Positions 1-11,528 of a stretch of DNA of 64,000 bases are shown here, piece by piece; position 1 is the first letter of the stretch; every line of letters begins with the position of its first letter. A program made the position numbers and the translations under genes. Source of the stretch: Aphrocallistes beatrix (lineage: Eukaryota; Porifera; Hexactinellida; Sceptrulophora; Aphrocallistidae); the NCBI GenBank assembly GCA_963281255.1, contig OY725492.1, positions 3,215,104-3,279,103 of the forward strand. The letters run 5' to 3'. The notes below the pieces were generated by a model. That model was not told where the DNA came from. It saw only the letters and a list, made by a program, of their open reading frames with translations, and made no database searches.

Positions 1-140
1 AATTTCAAATTGTTTGAAGAAAATTAGCAAAGAATCAGAGTAATTTATAAATTCTCTCACCTTTTGGATCTAAATAGAACTCCTAATTTAATTTGTATAA
101 ATATATGGACTATTATTTTTTTTTTACTTTCACCATTTAG

Positions 141-3100
141 TCAACTAAAGGAAAAGTTCAAAGAGTATGCGACAAGATTTTTCATTAGCATCTTAACTAA
201 CCTGACATTCAAGTCCCTTGAAGCCGGAGCACAAAATACCGACCTCGTAACGTTGTTGATGGGATTTGTGACACTGGACGAAGAGGGGATAAGCCAGCTA
301 CTGACTGATAAGGCTAGCATTAATCTATTCACCAAGGATGGACTCGATCCTTCTCCTGCTTTCAGGACATTCCTGTTGCAGTTATTGATTAAGCATAGGT
401 AAGCTTAAGAATGGTGGTTTATGGCTGATCTAAAAGTGGTTTAATGAAATATATCGATTCGAGATTTTGAACCGAGATTTATTATGATTTATTATGATAT
501 CAATATGTGCTCGTCTAGGCCTGATGTGTTTAAGCAGCAAATATCAATCTATTTAGAAGGGACAATTTATAAGTGCTGTAATCCTACAACACAAAGAGAT
601 CTGAATCTACTTATTATCAACTCCATAGAGGTATGTAAATAATTCGTATTCATGTATGTTGATTTGTTCAAATATAAATTTTAGAAAATGAAAGCTCTTT
701 TTATGTTAAATAAATTATCTGCCCACGGCTGAGATTGGTTATTCGGTTAACTGATGTTAATATTAATTGGTAGAAATATGGATTTTTGGACTAATATTTG
801 ACCTGACATTGAAAAATTAATTTTCAGTGGTCTCGAAATATACTATATACAAGTGACTCCGATTAAGCGGAGTTCCCAATTAACAGAAGAAATTTAGTAT
901 TAGCTTCTATGTATGGGACCATTCCGTTCCTGAAAACCTAACCCGATTAAGCGGTTGTCCCGATTAAGCGGTTGTCCCGATTAAGCGGTATAAGCGTATC
1001 CCGATTAGGCGGAGTTGACTGTAATTAGAAAATAGAAATTATTTTGTATTGTCAAATTTTTAGAAGTAATATTCATGAATCTCAGTCGAAAAACAATGAA
1101 ATTAGTGTAAATATTTAGAGAATAAAGCAGATTGGCACTTGGCTAACCGATCTAAGATTTTCTTAACCGTTAGCTAAACCCATCCTTGATCTGTCTTTTA
1201 CAAAATCAATTTGATTTCTTGTTTTCGAGTTTGACACATCTCAAGATCAACACAACTTATGCAGTATGCATACTTCAGATATTTTCAATCAAAGTACCGT
1301 ATATATTAGATTAGTAGCTGGGCCTCTAATCGTCCCTGCCCTCAAAGAGGGACAGAATTTTGCTACTCTTAATTAATAATACAAGTTAATTAATGTATCT
1401 TTCCGTGTATCAAATTCACTTGAATGCTTATATTTAATTGAATATCTCAATATTTTGCTGCATTAACCATAAGGAGATAGATTATTCTCCTGAAATTAAG
1501 CCTGATTTTGTAAAAACTTTGGTGGGATAACCCTTTCGAACTTTTTCTTTTGCTCTTTATATTTATCGCTTTCAATTTCCTTTGCTATGCAACCCGAATC
1601 TGAAATGTTGATATTCTAGGATTCACTTCACCAGCATTACAAGAAACTTGAATCTGTTGATGATCAGTTTGTTTTCTTTCGTACTCAGATGAACAATTTG
1701 CCTAATCAACCTCCTTCCCGCCTGCTTGTCTCTTATGAGATGCTCGAGTGTATAGGAACTCTGAGGTTCCTCAGTGCCTACACATCTCAATGGATTCTCG
1801 AATGCTATGGTCTAGTTGACGCGCAAACAGCCAGAGAACTTCTTGATCCAATCAAGATTGAGAGAAGTGATAAAGTAATTGGATGAGCTCACATTGAGTT
1901 TTATTATTACTGAATTAATTTTTTTATAACTAACACACCGCAGAATTTATAATAGTGTGGTAATTAATCTAATGATGGACAACTGGAGTTCCAGGCACTG
2001 AAATGCCTCTCACTCTCTGCGGAAGTTTTTATAATATTTTCTTTTCATGAATATAATAGCCAATCGAAAGGTTGACTCACGTACTCTTGAGTCGTGACCC
2101 ATGGGTCATTGACTCTTATAGCTCTGATACTACTCATATATAATAATATTGTATTTATTAACCACTCTTCAGTTACAAGCTATCATGCCTGACTACTTCG
2201 TCATTTACGGAGAAGAATACATTCGTATCACGAGTGCAATTGAGCAAGTCTGTTTATTGCAAAAGAAAGAGGCTCTACTCCAGTTTTTCAACACTGAAAA
2301 TGTAAGTCTGAAAAGAAATAAGGATATATTACCCTCTCGCACTCGTACTTTATATGCTTGAGTACTAAAAGAACGTAATTACTAACAAACAAATTTAGCT
2401 ATTTCGTAACCAATGCTACTAGGCAATCCCTCAAGTATTGATTAAACATCTACCGCATCCCTAGTCCGAAATCCGCAAGTTCCTGTGAGCCCTTATATAT
2501 AGTAAGCTATGCTTATACTTATATTTAAAGTCTTGGAATTTTTTGTTTGTTTGTTTGTTTATTTGATGAAATAATTTGCAAGTCTTTAGACTGAAAATTG
2601 GCATCTAGGTTTTAAATGTTGAGTCTGCGATTAATTTAAGTTTGAATATCTAAGCGAAATCTTTACACCTCTGTAAAAAACTTTTAACAAACACAATCGC
2701 GCTTCGCTTGCTGGCTGGCGGGCACAAAGAGTCCGCCAGAGGCGTAGATTCATCATTTGACACCTACATACCAATTTTCTTATCTCTACGACTTGCTAAT
2801 TCCTCAATCAATTCGGAAAAACAAACAAAAAATAATCCTAGCGTTTTAATATATAAGATACTTATTAGGATCCACCCTTGGATACTGTACAGTGCATGCT
2901 TTACTCAATGTTTCAAGAAACTGTGAAAGCAGTGAAAAATCCTCATCAAAATACGGAAACTATATACAAGGTATATTTTATATAAAAAGTATTTGTTATA
3001 TATCTTTATATTTATGTATGACAAATTTTATTACATATATCCTATGATTGCTGTATTTCACAATGTACTTGGCATTATTTCAGTAATTTTTAGAAGTTTC

Positions 3101-6100
3101 TTGCATTAAGAGAATTTCTCAACACTGATCTCAAGAATCTGAGTCCAGATGTACTCAATCTAGCCATGCAAATATCTTCCAACAACTTGGGTAACAAGAT
3201 CATTCCTTCCTTACTTCTCTCTCCAACCACTGAGAATCATAGCTTGTTTCTGATCAGACTTATCTACCATGTAGCAGTAATGCTATCAACCAAACAGTAC
3301 AATAAATTATTCACGCCAATTGCTATGATTTATGAAAAACCTTCGAGTCTTAAAGGCAAACTTTTTCCTACAATGATGGATGACCAACTCTTTGCAGCTA
3401 AAGCTGCTATGTCAAGAGAGAATGGAACATGGTACCGTTGTCCTAATGGACATCCTTATTTCATTGGAAATGTAAGTTCAGTCTTTTGTCCTACAACTCA
3501 AATGAATGATTATAAATTTTTGATTTTTAATAGTCATCTAGATAGTAATTTGTATTCTTTTGTCTAATCTTGAAATTTATAATTTGAGATCCCTTTAAAT
3601 CAAGGCCTATCGATAGTGGGGGTCTGGGAAGCCTACCCCCGACAGACCCAGATCCCTAGACCATTTTTTCTTGAATCTTAGACGCTCAAGTATTTACAAG
3701 AGATTTAATATCTTTCTTGTCAAAAATGGGACTTTAAAGTTTCAAATTCTGTGCTCTTTGGCATAATTTAACCTCTTTAAGATGCATTCAATATGATCAA
3801 ACGATTTTATGCGATTCATGTATTAAACCAATCACCTTAGTGTGGTGGTACTGTAACCGCAAATGTGTGTCCAGATTGCGGAAGTAGAGTTGGAGGAAAT
3901 GACTATAAACTAGAAAACCAAAATGCAATACAAAGAGGATATCTCCTAGGAGCACCTTCCGATAGAAGAGACGTCACTAGTGGTGAAAGGTAATATTTTT
4001 TAAAACTAGTGAGCAAACCGAAATTGATTTTTGCCGAAAATTTCGTCCAAAATTTCGGATACGGGTTCGGCCGAAATTTCGGTATCATTGGCTTCACCGA
4101 AAACATCTCAATATTATAACACTTGTGTGTTAGGATAAGGAAAGAATACTTATCAAGAGTGATAAATAGTAATTATTCTACGCACACAATCTGCGTAGTC
4201 TTTCAATTGGCAACTATAGATGAGTGTCGCTGGAATTAGACCTAAAACGTGCGAAGTAGGAATAAGACCTAAAATATATTCGAAGTAGGAATAAGACCTA
4301 ATCAGTGCTAAGTAGGATTAAGACCTAAAATGCCACACAGTACCCCCCTACGAATAGAAATGCCACTTTCACACTCAATTGAACACTATTTCAAACCTAA
4401 AATGCTCACTTTCTCTCTCCCTCCAATTTTAGGTCTTTAGGTATTATTCCTACTTCAATTTTAGGTCTTATCCTACTTCAACTTTAGGTCTTATTCCGAT
4501 TCCCCTTATAGATATGTAATACCATTGTATTTTTAAGAAACCTACGTAGTTACAGAATATTTATACAGGTAATGGGTCATTTGATTCATGAGGTTAATTA
4601 AGTAAGATATCAATGTAAAATTATGGTTACGAAATTCGTATTCTGCCCTGCGGACATGAAATTAATTACTACACATATAAATTACGTGATGAATTCGTAA
4701 TGAGTTAGTATTTTTGTTTTAAACTCACATACTCAAACTCACAAGTTATCCCACGAATGAGTTGTAGTAGCTATTTATGTACTCATTTCGTATCTATGAT
4801 ACCAATTTGTTCTTTACTTGTTGTTTTAGAAAATATTTCATGAATTATTTTTATTTACATTGCGTTAAGGTGGACTTTATTTAGATCTCTGTCTCCTGCT
4901 TCTCTCAAAGTGCTGCGTGCTCTAATGCATGCCACATTCGCATGGTCTTCATGTTCCAATCACCCTGTTGAGAAAACCAATGCACTGCCTTCCCTTCTAA
5001 TTTCAAAGCTAGCAAACCCAAGAGACCTTCCTACCTTCTTTTATCAACACCTTGAGAGGGACATCAGAGATTTGGCAGGACTGACTGGAAAAAACTTCGA
5101 AGAAGCTACTTTTGTTCTCCATCTCATTATAAAGTCTATCATGCAGTCAGCAGGAGAGCAATGTGAGTTTGAAGAATTATCGGAATGGTTTATGCACTTT
5201 TTCCACCCAAAAAACAATACATCATGCATACTAGTACATTCGCACTCATATACCTTTTGGTTAAAACAGCATTAACAGGCGAATTTTTAATATATTCTGC
5301 ATCAAAAACCCTTAAAATCAATCTCCCCTGGTTCCTAACAATCCAAAAAATCCCTCCAATCGACCCTCCATTCTTTATTTTACAAAATAAACACCATTCT
5401 TCTTCTAGATCCAAAATGATCATTCGGCCTTATTCCAGTTTTTACAATTCGGTTTTATTCCACTTTCCCGCCTAGGTCAATATTGGCATACATTTACGCA
5501 CCTGTAGGCGCGCCGCATACACCTGGATGAAACCCTGCTTCTATCTATGAAAGCAAATTCATTCAAACCACGACTGCTACTGAATTTCTAATCAAATTCG
5601 AAATCTTCACACTAGAATTACTCAATTTAGAAGATTTCTAGATCGCATTTATTCCTAAAGAATAATTAAATTACGTTTATGCCACTTTAAACTCTTATCC
5701 TCATGCTATATAATGGTTCTAGCAAGTGGTAAGTGACACCGGTGAAAGTAATTACTTTTTGGAAGGAATTAATATATGGAAATCTTCTAAACTGAGTAAT
5801 ATGAGTGTGTAGATTCCGAATTTGATACTAGATTTTCTTTTTTTCCATCATGGTTTGAATGAAATAGGCTTCATAGTTAGACCAAGTTTAGTACGACGTA
5901 TTATTTATAATAGAAAGTAATATGGTATTCAAATACCTTTACCTTTAGGCTGTGTATTCAAGTACTGGAATCTGTAATTTTTAAAAATGTCGGTCGACAG
6001 ACCGAAAATGCAGCTCCAGGAAGTGACTCGAAGGAACATGAATGTGAATATGGAATATTTAGGAAAATACTCATTTTAGAGCATTCTAAGTATGAAATTT

Positions 6101-9100
6101 GGAATCTACATATGAAAATTCCTATATTAGCCGTTGAGAGCTCGCTTTTAGCTTAAAATAAGATTTTTTGTGTGGTGTTAAGATATGTAATAGGGTCACT
6201 GTTTAATCGGGTCAACCGCTTAATCGGGACACTTTTGGCATGACCGGAGGACTGCTCAATGGATTCGTTACTATGACTTCCTATTCGTCAATAATACTAC
6301 ACATAACGATCTACCCCATGGTTGTGGAGATATCAGTCCATGATCAGACTATACCAAATATGGCCCATCGCCATCGAGTTTTTCGCTGTACTGAACTCCA
6401 TCCACATTTTCCAGACCGGCTTAGGATCTTATTTTACTACAAATACCACAAATTAACAATAATGAATTTTGAGTGCCAAACATTTATCTCAGTGTACCTC
6501 CTTAATACGAACACCAAGGGACGATCGAGATTTGTTCATATTAACCGGAGTTACTTACATGTATTTACCTATGTAGGGGATAAAATATCAGTTCGTATTA
6601 TCCGTGTTGGTAATAACGAGGTATAGTGCGTGTCTCATATACAGTTTTTTATTGTGAGAATGATTTTAGTTGTTTTAAAATAATATCTATTCAGGTTTAC
6701 TTCCAATTCAACTCACAGAGCGTGAGTTGAGAGATCAATGGGAGAGAGAGTTTGACAAGAGATTCGTACAGCCTACACTCACTTCGCTAGACTCTGATGT
6801 ACAGAGGCAGATGGACCAGGTATTGAGCGAAAAGAGGATTGCAAATAACCCACTTTTAAGGTAACTTGGTCCTTCTAAGAATTAGCATTATAAAACACTG
6901 CGATTTATATTTGCTTGAGACTAACTTTCAACAGTTAATCTAGGATAACATACAAGTATATCTGGTGTAGATTTAGAATACCCTATATTATTTGATAATT
7001 ATTTTGTTTGTTTTTAATTACAAAAGATGTATCGTGAAAAAGCTCAAGTTAATAATTAACATCTTTAGTTTTATGATTCACACCACGGAAGTATGCCTGT
7101 ATTTCTAAATCTAAAATGAATCTAGAATCGTGTATGAGAGAGATGAGCCAGAGCCTAATAATCCAGTACCTCAGTTGTGGCGCTACAGAACTATTGTGAG
7201 TCTGGATCACTTTTCACAGAGCTTTAGTACTGCTGAGCTGAATATAAGAGAGAAGTGTCCCATCATCGACAAGTTTTTGAAAGAAGAACGCAGTTTATAT
7301 GTGACTCGTTATTTGCCAGACATTGTCCAGCTACAGCGTAGAGTGGGAGAGAAGTTCCTTCATCGATTGGACAGACGCGAGTCTATCACCACTACTATCG
7401 GAGATTTCTTGAGAGGACTGAGAGCAGGTACTGCTAGTTTCTATGTTTGATTTAGATATACGTTTTACATCATTGACTACGATTATCCAAATCTAGAAAA
7501 CCGTGAAGAAGCAGAGGAGTACGGTAGGCTGGTGGAGAGTCTGGATGTAGCGTGGTCTATGATCGGAGAAGAAGTTAAGGTGAAAGGCCGTCTCCGAAAA
7601 GAAGAAGTACTAGAACAACAAATAACCCCTGCTACCCCTCTGTCCTACCTGCTCCCCTCTACAAGAGGAGAGGGACTGTTAATCACCTCACTCACTGACT
7701 ATCTATTATTAGTGCATAATTCATTTGTCTATGCATACAGAAGCATCGTGAAGGGGTATGTGGTTTTGAAAGAAAAGCAGCTAAATATTAATGGGATATT
7801 AACCATGTTATTTGTACTGCAGATCTCGTAGCGACAAGATTCCTCTAAGAGATGTGACTGCATGTCACATGATAGAGTACGAGGAGCATATCCAACCACT
7901 GCTGCTGTCTCACGCTCACTACTCACTAGCTCTTGGTCAGGGGACGTAGATCAGGTACGATTTTGAGGGAGTAGAGAAACAGCTGATGGAGCAGCTGATT
8001 CAGAGCAAGCCTCTCATTGCTGCAGAGCATCTGCGCTTTGAGTACAGTCGTGAGGCCTACAACCTAGGAGTGTTTGAGCAGGTGCGACACAAGGTGCAGC
8101 AGGTTAGTATTTTATGATATACGTGCGTGTAGTGAGTTATGTTATTTATCAGGATCGTAGGATACGGATGGTAAGGCTATAACCTTACAAGTAAGTTTGT
8201 CCAATCATAGCATTCTATACACTAAGGCGCTTTACTTTGGCCATGGATGAAGTAGTATCCCCGGCATTTTCATATCATTGAAAATATATCGCTCATATAT
8301 CCAAATACAGTCAAACATCCGATAGTGAACACATCGTTAGTTAACTATAGTTGCTTATTTTTAGCACTATCTATATAACTCAATTAAGATAAACTTCTGG
8401 TTGATGAACACCTCGTTATACTGAACAAAATCTTGAGAAGTTTGACTGTACTCGAATCCGTTGTCTAAATATGTTTTACAATCATGTTGTGGAATTGGCT
8501 ATTTTTAGAACAAATGCCTTTCCCTAGCAACGCTGGAATATGTAAATTCATAGCCTACTGTATATAAGGCCTCACAGTAACTTGTGGATTTGGGACTAGG
8601 GATGCGGTAGAAGATGGTTGAAATAATACATGGGCTGCCTTAAATTATTAGCAAAGCACAATAGAGCTTAGGAATGTATTACCAGCATATATGAATATTG
8701 TGTCAAAGTACCCATATCCGTTGTTAAAATTTGGATTAGTCACCATATGGTTGCGCAATAGGTTATATTTGTGACAAATTTAGTGATTTTCAGAGGTTGT
8801 TTAAGGGCATTTCGAAGTGTTTTTATTATAATTTTTTTCGAATAGAACTGAGATGTGAATGGGTTGATACGAAAAATTCGAAAACTTTGAATTTTTTCAT
8901 GGAATGTTGCTACATTCCAGTCAGGGTATTATACATCACTCCAGAAATTCGCTCCTAGTCTCAAACCCATAAATTTTCATACGCCTAAATTGATGAATAA
9001 CATTAAAATATTGGGTAAATTGAGTATTATTCTAAATTTTCACGCTCCTAAACACTTTCGAGCTTAAAATCATACGCCTAAAGGAGCGTCTCGCGCTCAT

Positions 9101-11528
9101 AGATATTCTCTTGATTCCAGTGTTGCTATGGAAACGTGTTTTTTTTGTCAGTTCAGGTCATATCTTGAAAACCGCAAGAGCTAGACATTCTAATGTAGGT
9201 CCATTTGATGCGAATAGACTATTTCCTATTAAGTTATAGTATAATTTATTTGTCTAAATTCAATGGTTTACGAGTTATTAGACAATTTATCATATTGGTC
9301 ACGTTTGGTGATTTGTCGAATATCTCGTAAACCATTAAATTTAGACGTCGAAATTATATTATCGCTTAATAGTAAGTAGTCTATTCGCTATCAAATGGAA
9401 TTACATTTGAATGTCTGGCCTCTTGCGGTTTTCAAGATATGACCCGAACTGACCAAAACACGTTTCCATAGCAACACTGGAATGTAGCAACATTGCATGA
9501 AAAAAATCCAAATTTTTCGTATCAACCCATTCACATCTCAGTTCTATGCGGAAAATTTTATAATAAAAACACTTAGAAGTGCCCTTAAACGACCTATAAA
9601 AATCACTAAATTTGTCACAAATATAACCGATTCCGCAACCATATGATAACTAATCTGAATTTTAACAACAGATATGGGTACTTTGACACTATATTTATAT
9701 ATGCTGGTAATACATTCCTAAGCTCTATTGTGCTTTGTTAATGATTTAAGGCAGCTCACGTACTAGTTCAACCATCTTCTACCGCATCCCTAGTCCCAAA
9801 TCCGTGAGGCCTTATATACAGTAGGCTATGGTAAATTCCAATGGAAATTTTGACACATTCCTGAACAACTGGCCCATAGTGAGATTTCCTGTGCAAATTA
9901 AACATTGAAGATGTCATAAAGACTGTAGAAAACAGATCAGAAAATGGCCTAGTATATGGCATGTCTTCTCTAATAGACTGAGCTAAAAGAAACTGTGTGG
10001 AGAGCTATCAAAGAGGACATGAACAACCTCGAAGCAGTGAGTGACGTGCTGCTAGTGTTAGATGTCGTGATTGGATTCTTAGCCTCAGCGGGAGGAGACC
10101 CTGAACAGAAATTATTCTCGTATCTCCATGGCGTCTTAAGATATCCTCAGACTTCTCAAGGAGCGGCTTCCTTAATGCAGAGTAAAAGGGTTAGTTTGAA
10201 TTTTCCGTTCATTTTACTCATTTAATTTATACATATATTAATTATTCGTCTATTTTGCTGTGCAGGCAGAGGGCGTGATACGTCTGAAACACGTGCTCAG
10301 CTTCTGGAAGTTCCTGTCCTTAGAAAAGGCCCGTAAGATCTCTATCCTCGGTCAGGTTAGTACTCCTGCTCCACTACATCTAATGTCTGTAGTGAACAAC
10401 CTAAACCAGGAATTTGCAGATACCGAAGCCGAATTTCGGTATTTCGGTCGCTAATTGTACGATAATAAACATCATAATATTTAATTATCACTGTTTTATT
10501 AATGAACTTCTTGAATCAACTTCCTACATACAAGTATAGTCTGAACTAACTTTCCTAATAAATACAATAGCACATTTATTTAAAGTATTATTTCCTTATT
10601 CTTCCACAATTGTATTACAATATTAACATGATTTCGGTAAAGCCACCGATACTGAAATCAATTTCTGGCGTTCACTAATGTGTGTTTAAAATTGCAACAT
10701 CGTACTCATTCATCTCTGATATTGTACAGGTACCATTCTCTTCTCTGAGAGAAGAGTTCCTAGAAGGAGTGAGCGAGGAGGAGATAAAGCAGCTTGAGCA
10801 CAGCTGCGATCATTATCCGATAGAGAAAGTTCTCTTGTATTTACATGACTTCATACTCTTCTTTGTAAGAGATAGAGACGATGACGAGAAGAATTTCGGG
10901 TCAGTTGTTAATGAATGAAGACACTCACAAGATCACTCTTGTATAGTACTTAGTCTCCCATCATAATATTTCCAGTGTGCTTCCTATTACTAAGCTGACT
11001 AATTAATGAAAATGAATTAGTATTTATTTAAATTTATACTAATATACAACAAAAGATTTATATTTCTTCCAGGATTAAGCAATGTTAATACTATGTACTA
11101 CGTAGTATATCATGTGCAGTTTTTAAGCTGTTTTTGTGTATAAATCTTAATCTTTGAGAAGTTTCTGATAAAGAATTTCCGTATTCATATTTCATGATTC
11201 TTCCCCATTTTCTAATGAATGTCAGCTTAGCCTAGAATTTTGAATTGATGATCCAAAATACGTAAAAAATAGAGCAGGAATCTCTAATTATGTTATTTTT
11301 TCCAAATTTGAACATGCACACAGCATAATATACTGCAAACTATTTCGAACTTATTTCATCTTCAGGCTGAAAGATAGCGTAGTGGAGTATGCAGACGAGA
11401 ACGAATGGAATCTACCTCAAGGATTCTCCAAACAATTCCCTGACACAGTCAAATTGTCTCAATGTGCCGCAGCTTGGGCTGTATTAGCTCGGAAGGAAGA
11501 CAGAATATTAAATCCTGAAGCTCATTAG
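141..11528 (+). CDS. RNF213: RNF213-like E3 ubiquitin ligase, 3' part of gene (16 exons seen)
   Basis: Giant AAA+/E3 ubiquitin ligase family; the 5' part lies outside the window. Exons inferred from frame and splice sites: 141-398, 519-630, 1620-1874, 2173-2301, 2893-2970, 3094-3471, 3841-3989, 4885-5162, 6695-6860, 7126-7427, 7497-7755, 7823-8102, 9977-10189, 10266-10355, 10730-10899, 11366-11528. All junctions are GT-AG and keep phase, giving about 1,092 residues to a TAG at 11526. Exons 6-7 join into the RZ-type zinc finger (WYRCPNGHPYFIGN then CGGTVTANVCPDCG), and about 660 residues follow it, as in human RNF213. The RING should lie just upstream of the window. The exon 8 stretch (LERDIRDLAGLTGKNFEEAT) also fits the family. 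Oddity: an in-frame TAG at 7947-7949 in exon 12, with clear coding sequence on both sides. ZNFX1 shares the RZ finger, but the long helical tail favours RNF213. The family assignment is firm; each exon edge is inference. Confidence 0.82.
722..1187 (+). repeat. Dispersed repeat family B, copy 1 (hAT-like ends), interrupted
   Basis: This stretch matches the reverse complement of 20606-20900 over most of its length, for example around 742-848 and 1022-1180. The ends read CACGGCTGAGATTGG on the left and, reversed, CAAGGATGGGTTTAG on the right, which look like a worn inverted repeat. Possible 8-base duplications (atctgccc and atctgtct) flank it, suggesting a hAT-type non-autonomous element. It lies in the second RNF213 intron seen here and is split by the element at 850-1021. 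Confidence 0.6.
850..1021. mobile_element. pogo/Tigger-like MITE nested in family B repeat
   Basis: A 172-base insertion flanked by TA on both sides (848-849 and 1022-1023). The ends are inverted repeats (CAAGTGACTCCGATTAAGCG and, reversed, CAGTCAACTCCGCCTAATCG). Near the right end the unit cccgattaagcggttgt is repeated in tandem. The other family B copy at 20606-20900 lacks this insert and so shows the empty site. The ends fit pogo-type elements; there is no transposase. Confidence 0.65.
2440..2512 (+). repeat. Fragment of the 8530-9845 palindromic element
   Basis: About 70 bases (taccgcatccctagtccgaa onward to a TATA-rich end) match both arms of the large palindrome at 8530-9845. It is a single end with no partner arm, lying in an RNF213 intron. 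Confidence 0.6.
2695..2746 (+). repeat. GC-rich palindromic motif, copy 1
   Basis: A short GC-rich island in AT-rich intron DNA. It shares gcttcgcttgct, ggctggcgg and a gccagaggcg-like end with 31528-31604. CTGGCGG and CCGCCAG can pair into a hairpin. Type unknown. Confidence 0.45.
4015..4190 (+). repeat. Dispersed repeat family A (ccgaaatttcgg ends), copy 1
   Basis: Contains several ccgaaattt / aaatttcgg palindromes and then a stretch (about 4095-4170) matching the reverse complement of 10500-10650. It lies in the RNF213 intron after exon 7. Non-coding; probably a transposon remnant. Confidence 0.5.
4229..4500. repeat. Inverted tandem array (gaagtaggaataagacctaa units)
   Basis: The left part (4231-4330) has about four head-to-tail copies of a unit close to gaagtaggaataagacctaa. 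The right part (4421-4500) has about three copies in the opposite direction. Roughly 90 bases without the unit separate the arms. The arrangement is that of a foldback element with repetitive arms. It lies in an RNF213 intron. Confidence 0.65.
5470..5537 (-). mobile_element. hAT-type MITE fragment, same family as 28145-28349
   Basis: Read from 5537 leftward, the sequence begins CAGGGTTTCATCCAGG and continues with the GGCGCGCCTA block seen at the left end of 28145-28349. The other end is missing or unrecognisable. Confidence 0.55.
5983..6189 (+). repeat. Dispersed repeat family C, copy 1
   Basis: Closely matches 58559-58750 in the same orientation, with shared runs such as ggaatctacatat and cgttgagagctcgcttttag. 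This copy has about 18 extra bases near its start. It lies in the RNF213 intron between exons 8 and 9. Family unknown; no coding potential. Confidence 0.65.
6193..6240 (+). repeat. pogo/Tigger-like end fragment
   Basis: Contains gtcaaccgcttaatcgggac, which resembles the repeated end of the element at 850-1021. The DNA that follows (to about 6625) has an open frame of 128 codons with no recognisable domain and lies inside an RNF213 intron, so it is taken as transposon interior or chance. Confidence 0.35.
8309..8448. mobile_element. pogo/Tigger-like MITE, 140 bases, with TA duplication
   Basis: Starts CAGTCAAACATC and ends GTTTGACTG, a 9-base perfect inverted repeat, with TA at 8307-8308 and 8449-8450. 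It is AT-rich with no ORF. It lies in the RNF213 intron between exons 12 and 13. End sequence and TA target fit the pogo/Tigger group. Confidence 0.7.
8530..9845. mobile_element. Large snap-back (palindromic) element, about 1.3 kb
   Basis: Two arms of roughly 0.5-0.75 kb are reverse complements around a centre near 9290. For example tagcctactgtatataaggc at 8551 pairs with gccttatatacagtaggcta at 9809, and tggtttacgagttatta near the centre pairs with cgtaaaccatt. The arms differ by scattered substitutions and by one insertion in the left arm (8923-9113). It fills most of the RNF213 intron 8103-9976, and 2440-2512 is a fragment of the same family. No ORF and no clear target duplication, so the superfamily is not assigned. 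Confidence 0.75.
8923..9113. mobile_element. hAT-type MITE nested in the palindrome
   Basis: A 191-base insert present only in the left arm, flanked by the 8-base duplication attccagt (8915-8922 and 9114-9121). The right arm of the palindrome keeps the uninterrupted site (actggaat). The insert begins CAGGG and ends TCTTG, and 8-base duplications with CAGGG ends point to hAT. Internal catacgcctaaat sequence is loosely shared with 22060-22140. Confidence 0.65.
10425..10665 (-). repeat. Dispersed repeat family A, copy 2
   Basis: Begins with accgaagccgaatttcggta and ends with accgatactgaaatcaattt, an imperfect inverted repeat. The interior matches 4095-4190 in reverse. It lies in the RNF213 intron between exons 14 and 15. 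Confidence 0.5.

Noticed and set aside
2708-2926. Plus-strand 72-codon frame as an RNF213 exon
   Set aside because: It starts in a GC-rich repeat; only the overlapping 2893-2970 segment, in another frame, continues the protein.
4229-4500. CRISPR-like array
   Set aside because: Units are contiguous without unique spacers and reverse direction halfway; this is eukaryotic foldback DNA.
6240-6626. 128-codon plus-strand frame inside an RNF213 intron
   Set aside because: Begins in a pogo-like fragment, no family resemblance, wrong frame for the host gene.
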